From contig NZ_VIVL01000014.1 in the NCBI RefSeq assembly GCF_007828835.1, positions 1-64,000 of the forward strand: a DNA stretch of 64,000 bases, given 5' to 3'. The stretch's first letter is position 1. Each line of letters opens with the position of its first letter. The translations under genes and the position numbers were made by a program. The notes under the pieces are model-generated. The model was not told the origin of the DNA. It searched no databases and saw only the letters and a program-made list of their open reading frames with translations. Shown here one piece after another: positions 52,581 to 60,559 of this stretch. The DNA is from Variovorax beijingensis. GTDB lineage: Bacteria > Pseudomonadota > Gammaproteobacteria > Burkholderiales > Burkholderiaceae_C.

Positions 52581-53456
52581 ATGACCGACCTCGACGTTCA
52601 CACGCACCTGGCGCCCATCAACGCGGCCCAGCTCGAGGGCCTGCCGGGCGTCCGCTGGCTGCCGGAGCAGCCCGCGCTGGAGCTGGACGGTCACCGCGTC
52701 GGCGTGCGCGCGCTGTTCGAGCCCGAGCGCCTACTCGAGTGGATGGGGACCCACGCCATCGCGCGTGCGCTGGTCTCGATTCCGCCGCCGCTCTACCGCC
52801 AGCACCTGCCCGAGGACCAGGCGCTCGAGTGGGCGCGCTACGTCAACCAGGAGTTACTCGCGGTCTGCGCGCGCAGCGAAGGGCGCCTGTCCGCGATGCT
52901 GCACCTGCCGCTCGAACATCCAGGGCTGCTGGCGCGGCTGATCGAGGAACACCAGGACACTCCGTTTGGCGGTGTCGCCATGGCCGCGGGCGGGCATCCG
53001 GGCATCGTGTACTCGGACGCGCACTACGCGCTGCTGTGGGAATGGCTGAACGATCGCGGGGTCTTTACCTTCCTGCACCCGGGCGCCTGCACCGACACCC
53101 GGCTGGCCAAGTTCTACCTGGAGAACCTGCTCGGCAACCCCTACGAAACCGGCGTGGCCGCCTCGCACCTGGTGCTCGCGGGAATCCCCGCGCGCTATCC
53201 CCGCATCCGCTTCTGCCTCGCGCATGCGGGCGGCGCCTTCACCGCCCTGGTCGGTCGGCTGCAGAAGGGTTTCGACACCCAGCGGCCGGGCGTCGACCTC
53301 GGCGTGGAGCCGCCGCTGCAGGCCGCGCGGCGCTTCTACGCCGACGGCATTGCCCACCACCCTGCGGCCCTACGCCTGGCCAGGGAGGTGCTGGGCGAAG
53401 ACAAGCTGCTCTTCGGATCCGACTGGCCGTTTCCCATGGGACTGGAGAAGCCCTGA
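52581..53456 (+). CDS. Amidohydrolase-2/ACMSD-like hydrolase or decarboxylase, C-terminally short
   Basis: The 291-residue protein matches the metal-dependent amidohydrolase-2 family (aminocarboxymuconate-semialdehyde decarboxylase type): DVHTHL at the N terminus, FTFLHPGA, CLAHAGGAFTALVGRLQKGF and FGSDWPFPMG supply the Zn ligands (H-x-H, H, H, D). The usual family length is about 320-340; this one ends with GLEKP just after the last ligand, so about 30-40 C-terminal residues are missing. It may be a natural short form or a 3' truncation at the end of the operon. Confidence 0.85.
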   Translation: MTDLDVHTHLAPINAAQLEGLPGVRWLPEQPALELDGHRVGVRALFEPERLLEWMGTHAIARALVSIPPPLYRQHLPEDQALEWARYVNQELLAVCARSEGRLSAMLHLPLEHPGLLARLIEEHQDTPFGGVAMAAGGHPGIVYSDAHYALLWEWLNDRGVFTFLHPGACTDTRLAKFYLENLLGNPYETGVAASHLVLAGIPARYPRIRFCLAHAGGAFTALVGRLQKGFDTQRPGVDLGVEPPLQAARRFYADGIAHHPAALRLAREVLGEDKLLFGSDWPFPMGLEKP

Positions 53457-53864
53457 GGGAAGGCCTTAGATGACTCAGAGTCGGCGCACCAGTCACGTAC
53501 GCACCCGTGCCTGGCATGGAGTTGGGCGTGAACGCGACCGATAGCGACTGCGCGGCCCTCAATGCGAACCGCCAAGGCGACGCCCGGCCAGGGTCGCTAG
53601 CAAGCGCACTGCGGCATACGAGGCAGCCGTCGGCACCCGGCACATCCGGTCCATCAGGTCCGCGATGAACGAGAGCTCGACCCGCGGTCGACCCATGCCT
53701 ACGACACCACTGGACTCGTTGCTAGTGAACTTCCGGTCCCGGCTCTGCTGGTAGTCGGGGACAACGGAGTTCTCGGGACCGACCACACACAGCTGGATTT
53801 AATGGCCCTGGTAACGACCGGGGTGCCACCATCGTGTGTCACGCGCAAGCGATGCACATTGTCC
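53457..53864. other. Intergenic stretch after the catabolic operon; only weak open frames
   Basis: About 400 bases with no confident gene. A minus-strand frame at 53559-53786 (75 codons) reads RPRVELSFIADLMDRM and SYAAVRLLATLAGRRLGGSH; it has no clear ribosome site and I cannot name it. Just below the XRE gene the minus strand reads HRLRVTHDGGTPVV, faintly like the start of a HipA toxin but closed by stops. A decayed toxin partner of the XRE gene is a possibility only. Confidence 0.3.
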
Positions 53865-54191
53865 TCAGACCCGCTCATCGTCTAACGCCTTCTGCCTGGT
53901 CACAAAACTCTGCAGGTCACTTTTGGGTCCGACCACAAGAGCAAGACCAAGCCCATCGAGCACCGCCTGCAGCTTGTCCAGCCTGACGGAGCCCGCTCCA
54001 TTCTCAAGTCGCGAGACCAGGTCGACAGAGACGCCAAAGAGATTCGCCGCGTCGTCGATGCGAAGTTGTTGCCGCTTTCTGGCCTGGCGCACGTACTGCC
54101 CAAGGCCGCCCTGCCCGCGCACCAAAATCGGGGGCGGTGCAATCGGGTCGGCGGCGCGGACCGCCTCGACTTTGACACTGCTGGAGTTCAT
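53865..54191 (-). CDS. XRE-family helix-turn-helix regulator (HipB-like)
   Basis: The 108-residue protein from ATG 54191 has a Cro/CI helix-turn-helix: GQYVRQARKRQQLRIDDAAN, LFGVSVDLVSRLENGAG, VRLDKLQAVLDGLGLALVVG. The layout, with GKGG/GLGQYVR start and a short C-terminal tail, is like HipB antitoxins. No HipA gene follows. Upstream are several AT-rich repeats (see 54192-54356) that look like its operators. Confidence 0.8.
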   Translation of the reverse strand: MNSSSVKVEAVRAADPIAPPPILVRGQGGLGQYVRQARKRQQLRIDDAANLFGVSVDLVSRLENGAGSVRLDKLQAVLDGLGLALVVGPKSDLQSFVTRQKALDDERV

Positions 54192-54356
54192 TTCGGAATT
54201 TACCAAATAGCCGCACAGGCTCGGGCTACCCGAGCAGATGTTCCTGATACTCCGAATTTTCACGCTGCGCGTGGCTCTTTGAAACGCTATTCACTGAATT
54301 CCGAAACTACAGCCCTCGCCATCGCGATCACATCAGAATTTCCGGTTTTCCGAAAT
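54192..54356. promoter_or_regulatory. Repeated TTCCGAAA-type sites upstream of the XRE gene
   Basis: TTTCGGAAT (around 54191-54199), TCCGAATTT (54251-54259), AATTCCGAAA (54297-54306) and AATTTCCGG...TTCCGAAAT (54337-54356) occur within 165 bases. They share an A/TTTCCGAAA core in both orientations. Spacing and AT-richness against a GC-rich background suggest an operator array for the XRE protein. Confidence 0.5.
54219..54235. repeat. Short perfect inverted repeat upstream of XRE gene
   Basis: GCTCGGG (54219-54225) and CCCGAGC (54229-54235) pair across CTA. There is no T-run, so a terminator is unlikely; it may be a further protein-binding site or a leader hairpin of the XRE mRNA. Confidence 0.45.
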
Positions 54357-54591
54357 CCCAGGAACCCCGCAACCGCCTTCTGGCGGAGCTTGCTGCGGGA
54401 GACGGAGAACCTCCAGGCTGCTCGCGCACAGGTACGCGGGGCTTGCGTCCCGCGTTGCAGCTGTGCCATGAAATTCGCTCAGATGCCCTAGATCGAAGCA
54501 CGCCTAACGTTCGCGGCGACTGACCCCGATGCCTGGATCTTGATCTTGAGCGCAGTTGCTCAGAAGTGCAGACGATGTCACCGACATGGCT
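54357..54591. other. Intergenic stretch between XRE control region and lipase-like gene
   Basis: Together with the operator region this makes a gene-free stretch of about 400 bases from the XRE start to the hydrolase stop codon. Short open frames are present but none looks coding. No terminator was recognised. Confidence 0.35.
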
Positions 54592-55935
54592 TCAATCGTC
54601 ATTGAAAATCAGGCCCTCCTGCCGCGCCCCCGGGGGACCCGGCGGCGCGATCTTCGAGCAGTTGCTCGAGACTTTCTTTTTCGCCATCACCGTGCGCGCA
54701 AAGGCCATCGAGTCACCGAATGACCCGTGCAATGCGCCGTCATGCCCGTGGCCCTCGTAGCGAATCCAAACCACGTCGTTGCCGGACGCGCACAGTGCTG
54801 ACACGGCAGCGTACTGGCGCATGGGAGTGATGGTTGCATCGGCCAGGCCGGTTCCGACGAAGAGCGGCACGCCGATGTTGCCCATCGGCATGTCCGTCAC
54901 GGGGATGCGAAGTTCCCCCAGGCGTTCCATGGAGATCGACAGAGCCTCGCTCAGGTCTCCGATACGCAGCTTCCTGGCGAGTTTCATGACCTCCCCCGTA
55001 CAAGCGGTGCGTGCCGTCTCGAGGAGCTGGCGGCCCTTGTCGCTGACGATGTCGTCGATCTGGGGACCATCGTCGCGCAACCCTCCTGCGGCGAAACTGA
55101 GGAACATGTTGCTCGAGTTGCGCGTCGGCAGTGAAACCGGCCCCGTCGGGAATGTGCTGACAAGTCCGGTTGCCACCGCGCCAAGCACCTTCAACTCTGG
55201 CGCGTAGTCGCGCGCGAGCCTCGCCGCCCCCAGCGCAGCCCCGGAGCCCTGAGACTGGCCCGAAATGATGACCCGGTTCGAGATTTGCGCGGGCCGCGCC
55301 GCAATGGCCGCCCGGGCGGAATCCAGCACCGAACGTCCCTCGACCTGCCAATTGAGATAGGGATGTGGGCCTGGGCCGCCCATACCTTGATAGTCCGTCA
55401 CGACCACGGCAAAACCCGCCTTGAGCCAACGATTGATGTAGGAGGCATCGCGCGGACGGAATCCGGTCCACGAAGGCGCACACGCATCCGCGATGCCGAG
55501 CGTCCCATGGGCCCAAGCCATGAGGGGCCAGCCTGCGGCCGGCGCCTTTCCGACGGGCAGGAAGAGCGTGCCACTGACTGGTATTTGGCCTGATTGCCAG
55601 CGCGCATCGGTGGACGTGTGGAGAATGCGCCGGCTTTCACCGGCGGCGTCGATCTCCGGCTGATCCGGCATCGCCTCCTCCCGCAGAAGTACGCCGGGTG
55701 CATCGGGCAACAGGCCGGCGGCCCGGTAGAACGGTGAGAGGTCCATGTCACCCGCTGTCGGTCCCACGGGCAGACGCCCCAGTGCAAGCGCTGCGCTCGA
55801 GACGGCCATGAAGGCGAAGGCCAGCACGCTCATGACCACCCGGCGAGACGCGCGGGCAGGAGGCTCGCTCACAGCAGATGTCGCGTGTGGCAGCACCGTG
55901 CCGCCGTACTTCTTCTTTCCGTTGGGCTGCTTCAT
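54592..55935 (-). CDS. Exported lipase/alpha-beta hydrolase-like protein
   Basis: The protein of about 447 residues starts at ATG 55935 with GGAGG 7 bases before it; ATG 55941 overlapping the upstream stop (ATGA) is the alternative. A hydrophobic segment after a basic N terminus (RRVVMSVLAFAFMAVSSAAL) serves as signal or anchor. The nucleophile elbow is SGQSQGSGAALGAA, with WAHGTLGIADACAPSW and DYQGMGGPGPHPYLNW as other secreted-lipase (PF03583-like) marks, and a C-terminal YEGHGHDGALHGSF with catalytic His. It closes the Hyu operon. Confidence 0.85.
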   Translation of the reverse strand: MKQPNGKKKYGGTVLPHATSAVSEPPARASRRVVMSVLAFAFMAVSSAALALGRLPVGPTAGDMDLSPFYRAAGLLPDAPGVLLREEAMPDQPEIDAAGESRRILHTSTDARWQSGQIPVSGTLFLPVGKAPAAGWPLMAWAHGTLGIADACAPSWTGFRPRDASYINRWLKAGFAVVVTDYQGMGGPGPHPYLNWQVEGRSVLDSARAAIAARPAQISNRVIISGQSQGSGAALGAARLARDYAPELKVLGAVATGLVSTFPTGPVSLPTRNSSNMFLSFAAGGLRDDGPQIDDIVSDKGRQLLETARTACTGEVMKLARKLRIGDLSEALSISMERLGELRIPVTDMPMGNIGVPLFVGTGLADATITPMRQYAAVSALCASGNDVVWIRYEGHGHDGALHGSFGDSMAFARTVMAKKKVSSNCSKIAPPGPPGARQEGLIFNDD

Positions 55936-55937
55936 CC

Positions 55938-57341
55938 TCATGCCTCCTGCCGCGCGGCGACGGCCTGTGACTGGCTGGACATGGCGTCGAACAGCGGCTC
56001 GTAGGCCGTCTGGTTCGCCAAGTCGGAGACGAATTCGAGCACGCGGTCCTGGGCGGCTCGGCCGAGGTGCGGCGCGGCCATGAGGCGAAACTTCCGCTCG
56101 AAGTCGTCGTCGGTCATTGGCGTCTCCAACGATCCAGGGCCGCTGATGCGCTCGCTGCTGAACTCGTCGCCCGATGTCAGAACCACAGTCACCCGGTTCG
56201 CGAGGTGCTTGGGAAACAGCTGCGTCAGCGCAGCGTCCTCGCTGACCGTCGTCTTGCCCATGAGCGCAATGGCGCGCGGATCGGCGATCCGGTGCGCCGA
56301 ATACGAGTCGATCGTGATATCGCCATCCAGCAGCGCCCGCGCCACGTTGTACGGCAGGCTGTGGTCGGCGGTTTCTCGTGTCCGGGGCCGCCACTTCTCG
56401 GGCGTGTCGGCCAGCACGCGCACGTTGAACTCCGAGGTTTCGATGCGAATTGCGGCAATGGCGTCGATGTCGGAGATCTTCCGTCGCAGGTCAATTCCCG
56501 CCCATACCGCGGTATGCAGTTCCCCGTTGGTCGGGAAGGTCTTGGTGAGCGAGCGCAGGATCGCGAACTGTCCGTTCTCGCGGCTGCCGAAATTTCCGAC
56601 GTCGAGTTCGAACTCGCCCGTCACCTGCTTGAAGAACCCCATCTCGCCCTCGAACACCGGAGCCGGCCCCGTCATTCCGTGGCGCGCGAGCGTGGCGGCG
56701 AAGATCGCATTTCGCGCGGCGTTCGCCGCCGAGCAACCCTTCCAGTCGGACAGCGATCCCGACCGCACCTGGCGCATCGCAATGTGCGCGCTGACTGCGA
56801 TGTTGATCGCCTGCTCGGTTTGCGCTTCGTCGAGCTTCATCAGCCTGGAAGCCGCCGCGGCCATCGCGACATTGATGTAGTTCACCTGGTCCCAGCCGCG
56901 CTTGTTCAAGCTGGCTGCGTCCTGCAGCCTCATCTGGATTTCGTAGGCAACGACGATGGCCGCGATGAGCTCTCTGCCGGTCGATCCTTCGGCCTCCGCC
57001 AGCGCCAGGCATGCTGGAATGTTGTCGCTCGGATGCCCGGGCTCGCGCGCCATGTAGCCGTCGTTGTAGTCCAGAAAGCGCACCATGACGCCGTTGGCAA
57101 ACGCGGCCAGCTCAGGTGTCGTCCGAAGGCGGGTACCCAAGACGGTGGAGGATGGCTGCGGCGTACGGGATGCCACCGCCACGGCGATCTTCACCGGGTC
57201 CGCGCCATAGCCCCCCAGGATGCAGGCCAGGCTGTCGATGACACGTCTGCGCACACAGGCGTTCACCTGATCAGGGATATCGTCCACAGAAAGTTCGACG
57301 GCATATCGCGCGATACGTCGGGCAAGCGGCAGGTCAGACAT
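55938..57341 (-). CDS. MmgE/PrpD-family protein
   Basis: The 467-residue protein has the MmgE/PrpD pattern: RRRVIDSLACILGGYGADPV, FANGVMVRFLDYNDGYMARE, PGHPSDNIPACLALAEAEGS, SDWKGCSAANAARNAIFAAT, HGMTGPAPVFEGEMGFF. The family includes 2-methylcitrate dehydratase and cis-aconitate decarboxylase, plus many uncharacterised lyases. In this operon a dehydration or isomerisation of a small polycarboxylate or hydroxyacid is plausible. It lies 69 bases after the dehydrogenase. Confidence 0.9.
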   Translation of the reverse strand: MSDLPLARRIARYAVELSVDDIPDQVNACVRRRVIDSLACILGGYGADPVKIAVAVASRTPQPSSTVLGTRLRTTPELAAFANGVMVRFLDYNDGYMAREPGHPSDNIPACLALAEAEGSTGRELIAAIVVAYEIQMRLQDAASLNKRGWDQVNYINVAMAAAASRLMKLDEAQTEQAINIAVSAHIAMRQVRSGSLSDWKGCSAANAARNAIFAATLARHGMTGPAPVFEGEMGFFKQVTGEFELDVGNFGSRENGQFAILRSLTKTFPTNGELHTAVWAGIDLRRKISDIDAIAAIRIETSEFNVRVLADTPEKWRPRTRETADHSLPYNVARALLDGDITIDSYSAHRIADPRAIALMGKTTVSEDAALTQLFPKHLANRVTVVLTSGDEFSSERISGPGSLETPMTDDDFERKFRLMAAPHLGRAAQDRVLEFVSDLANQTAYEPLFDAMSSQSQAVAARQEA

Positions 57342-57410
57342 GCATGGGCCTTGTCAGTTGTTCGGGAAATCTCATTGCGAGGTCTTCTGGAGCGTGGCGC
57401 GGCACGGGGG

Positions 57411-58430
57411 TCATGTCGATCCCGCGCGATGGCGCCCGTCGGCGATCACGCAGGCAGGCGGCGGCGCCCCACCTTCCAGCACCGCAACGACGCATTGCGC
57501 CGCGATCCGGTTCGTGCGCAGCAGGCCCTCGCGCGTGGATGCGCCCGAGTGCGGCGTCGCAATGACGTTGGGCAATGCGATCAGCTCGTTGGTCACGCTC
57601 GTGCAGGAAGGGTCGGACTCGCTGAGGAAGACATCCAGTCCCGCACCGGCAATGCGGCCGGCCTTCAGGGCATCGAGCAGCGCGGCGTCGTCCACCAGGC
57701 CGCCGCGGGCCGTGTTGACGAGGATGGCCGTGGGTTTCATGCGCGCGAGCGCCTCGGCATCGATGAGCATGCGCGTTGCGGGCGTCAGCGGCGCATGCAG
57801 GCTCACGACGTCGCTCGAGGCCAGCAACTCGTCGAGGTCGACATGCGCGACGCCCATTTTTCGGGACCACGCCTCGTCGGGGGTTCCCGTCACCGCGAGA
57901 ATCCGCGCCTCGAAGCCCTGCAGGCGCTGCACGACGCCGCGGCCGATGCGGCCGAGCCCGACGATGCCCACGGTCTTCCGATAGAGATCGGCCCCGGTGA
58001 GGATGGTCCACGACCCCGCGTTCATCTGCATCTGCGATTCGCGCAGCCGATGGCTGACGGCCAGCATCAGGGCCAGGGCATGGTCGGCGACGCAGGCGTC
58101 GTTGCCCCCCACGGCAATCGCGCCCACCTTGCCGAGGTCTGCCACGGCCGCGGTGTCGACCCGTTCATGGCCCACGCCGCGGCGAGCAATGACCTGCAGC
58201 CTGGGCAGTTTGCTCAGCAACGCCCGGGTGACGCGCGCATGGCCGACGATCCAGCCGTCGGCATCCGCGAGCATCTGCACGAGGGCGTCCTCGGTGAGCT
58301 CGCCGTCGGCCTCCCCGGGCGGCAGCTCGGCCAGGCGAACCTCGCATCGGTGCGACTTCAGGTAGGCAATGGTCTCGTCGTCGAAGAACCTCTGCGTGAC
58401 CACCACGGTCCGCATCGCGTGATCGTTCAC
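57411..58430 (-). CDS. D-2-hydroxyacid dehydrogenase (SerA-like)
   Basis: The 339-residue protein has the NAD motif VGIVGLGRIGRGVVQRL, with catalytic Arg in NTARGGLVDDAAL, Glu in FLSESDP and His in TPHSGASTREGLL, the three residues of this family. It interconverts 2-hydroxy and 2-oxo acids with NAD(P). It starts with GTG overlapping the HyuA stop (GTGA), so translation is coupled. Confidence 0.91.
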   Translation of the reverse strand: MNDHAMRTVVVTQRFFDDETIAYLKSHRCEVRLAELPPGEADGELTEDALVQMLADADGWIVGHARVTRALLSKLPRLQVIARRGVGHERVDTAAVADLGKVGAIAVGGNDACVADHALALMLAVSHRLRESQMQMNAGSWTILTGADLYRKTVGIVGLGRIGRGVVQRLQGFEARILAVTGTPDEAWSRKMGVAHVDLDELLASSDVVSLHAPLTPATRMLIDAEALARMKPTAILVNTARGGLVDDAALLDALKAGRIAGAGLDVFLSESDPSCTSVTNELIALPNVIATPHSGASTREGLLRTNRIAAQCVVAVLEGGAPPPACVIADGRHRAGST

Positions 58431-60559
58431 CTGGCGTCCTCCATGCTCAGTTCGGCCCTTGCCTGCGTGGCGGCGCGTCCGCCGTGGTCGATGTCGACGA
58501 CCAGGTTGAAGAAGCGGTCGACCGTGAAGCTGCAGTCGGGACCGAAGCTGCAGCTCGACTCCCTTTCCTCGACCACGGCGGGGCCGGCGATTCGCACACC
58601 CGGCGCGAGCGCATAGCGGTCGTAGACCCTGGCCTTTCTGAAGCCGAAGCCGTCGAAGTACACCTCCCGTTCGCCGCGCAGCGCCTCGCCTTGGACGCAG
58701 GAATAGGCCAAGGTGATGTCCTGCGCCGGCAGCGACGCCTGCAGTCGCCAGTTGACGGCCTCGATGGCCACGCCCTTGACCACTCGGCCAAAGCGGGCCA
58801 GGTAGGCGGCGTTGAATGCCTCCTTGATCTTCCCGACCTTGGAAGCATCAAGCGGCCCGCCGGGCAGGTCCACGGTGACATCGAAGCCCTGGCCGACATA
58901 GCGCATGTCGGCCTGCCGGCGGATGGCGATCTCACCATTGCCGAGCGCGGCGCTGGCCAGCAGGTCCCGGCTCGCGGCTTCCATCCGCGCGAACAAGGCG
59001 TTCACCACCGGCCAGTCGGCGCCATCCAGGCGCGTCAGGTAGCCGCGCACCTCGTCGACCGCGGGTGCAGCGACGAGGAATCCGAGTGCGGAGATGACCC
59101 CCGCGCCCATCGGCACGATGAGGCGCGGAACCTTGAGCAGGCGCGCAAGCGCATAGCCGTGCACGGCGCCTGCGCCGCCAAACGCCATGAGCGAGTGCGC
59201 CCGCGGATCCTTGCCCTTCTCGGCGAGGTGCATCCGCGTTGCCGCGGCCATGGTCTCGTTGGCGATGGCCTGGATGCCTCGGGCCGCATCCATCGCGTCG
59301 ATGCCGAGACGGTCGCCCAGCCGGTCCTGCATCGCCCTCCTGACGGCTTCCAGCGACAGCGCCATCTCGCCACCCAGGAAGAACTTCGGGTTCAGATAGC
59401 CGAGCACCAGATCGGCATCGGTGACCGTTGGTTCGGTGCCGCCCCGCCCGTAGGCGACCGGACCCGGCTGCGCGCCTGCGCTACGCGGTCCGACCTTCAT
59501 GAGCCCATTGGCATCGACGGCGGCGATGGACCCGCCACCGGTACCGATCTCGATCAGATCGACCACCGTGAGCTTCAACGGCAAGCCCGAGCCCTGCTTG
59601 AACTTGCGGATGCGACCGGCTTCGAACTCATGTTTGAGGTTGGGCTTGCCGCCCTCGATCAGGCACATCTTCGCGGTGGTTCCCCCCATGTCGAAGGAGA
59701 TCATGTGGTCTTCACCGACCTGGCGCGCCACGAACGCGGCGGCCATGGCACCCGCTGCGGGGCCGGACTCGATGAGGCGCACCGGGAAGCGGCGGGCGTC
59801 CTCGACGGTCGTGATGCCCCCACCCGACAGCATGATGTAGAGATCGCCTTCGAAACCGATGCCTGCCAGGTCGCTCGCAAGCCGGCCCAGGTAGGCATGC
59901 ACGCGAGGCTGGACGTAGGCGTTGACGCAGGCGGTGTTCGTGCGCTCGTACTCGCGGATTTCCGGCGCGACCTCTGAAGACAGGGTGACCAGCAGGTCCG
60001 GATACAGCGCGCGGACCGCCTCCAGTGCGCGCCGCTCGTGGTCCGGATTGCGGTACGCGTGCATGAACGCGATCGCCAGCGCTTCGATCCGCTCCGTCTC
60101 CACGAGCCACCGCACTTCGCGCACCACGTCGTCGAGGTTCAGCGGTTCATGCTCGACGCCGCTGGCCAGCAGCCGCCCCCGCACGGGGCGGCGCAGCCGT
60201 CGTGCAACGATCACGGGCACCGGAGGCAGGAAGAGGTCGTCGACGTCGTAGCGGCTCTCGCGCCCCATTTCCAGGACGTCGCGGAAGCCCTCGGTACACA
60301 GCAGCCCGATCTTCGCGCCCGTGCGCTCCAGCACGGTATTGGTGATGAGCGTGGTCCCGTGAACGATGCTGCCGATCTGGGCCGCACCGGTATTCGTCTC
60401 GGCCAGCAGCCGCTCGATGCCCTCCACGATGGCCCTGCTCGGCGCATCGGGCGTGGTCAGGCGCTTGCCGATTCGCGTGACGCCACGCGAGTCGTCGTGC
60501 AGCACGAAGTCGGTGAAGGTGCCGCCGATGTCGACGCCGATGCGGGTGCTGCGCTTCAC
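58427..60559 (-). CDS. hyuA: Hydantoinase/oxoprolinase-type subunit A (HyuA)
   Basis: The 710-residue ATP-dependent subunit begins RIGVDIGGTFTDFVLHDDSR and has SIVHGTTLITNTVLERTGAK, GFRDVLEMGRESRYDVDDLF, SSEVAPEIREYERTNTACVN, ISFDMGGTTAKMCLIEGGKP, FGGAGAVHGYALARLL, all typical of HyuA/acetone-carboxylase-beta proteins. With HyuB it hydrolyses cyclic amides such as N-methylhydantoin or 5-oxoproline, or carboxylates ketones. GTG start at 60559 overlaps the HyuB stop. Confidence 0.93.
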   Translation of the reverse strand: MKRSTRIGVDIGGTFTDFVLHDDSRGVTRIGKRLTTPDAPSRAIVEGIERLLAETNTGAAQIGSIVHGTTLITNTVLERTGAKIGLLCTEGFRDVLEMGRESRYDVDDLFLPPVPVIVARRLRRPVRGRLLASGVEHEPLNLDDVVREVRWLVETERIEALAIAFMHAYRNPDHERRALEAVRALYPDLLVTLSSEVAPEIREYERTNTACVNAYVQPRVHAYLGRLASDLAGIGFEGDLYIMLSGGGITTVEDARRFPVRLIESGPAAGAMAAAFVARQVGEDHMISFDMGGTTAKMCLIEGGKPNLKHEFEAGRIRKFKQGSGLPLKLTVVDLIEIGTGGGSIAAVDANGLMKVGPRSAGAQPGPVAYGRGGTEPTVTDADLVLGYLNPKFFLGGEMALSLEAVRRAMQDRLGDRLGIDAMDAARGIQAIANETMAAATRMHLAEKGKDPRAHSLMAFGGAGAVHGYALARLLKVPRLIVPMGAGVISALGFLVAAPAVDEVRGYLTRLDGADWPVVNALFARMEAASRDLLASAALGNGEIAIRRQADMRYVGQGFDVTVDLPGGPLDASKVGKIKEAFNAAYLARFGRVVKGVAIEAVNWRLQASLPAQDITLAYSCVQGEALRGEREVYFDGFGFRKARVYDRYALAPGVRIAGPAVVEERESSCSFGPDCSFTVDRFFNLVVDIDHGGRAATQARAELSMEDAR

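Noticed and set aside
56067..58616. An 849-codon plus-strand frame opposite the MmgE/PrpD and dehydrogenase genes
   Set aside because: Composition is typical of antisense frames in GC-rich DNA, and both minus-strand genes have strong family motifs.
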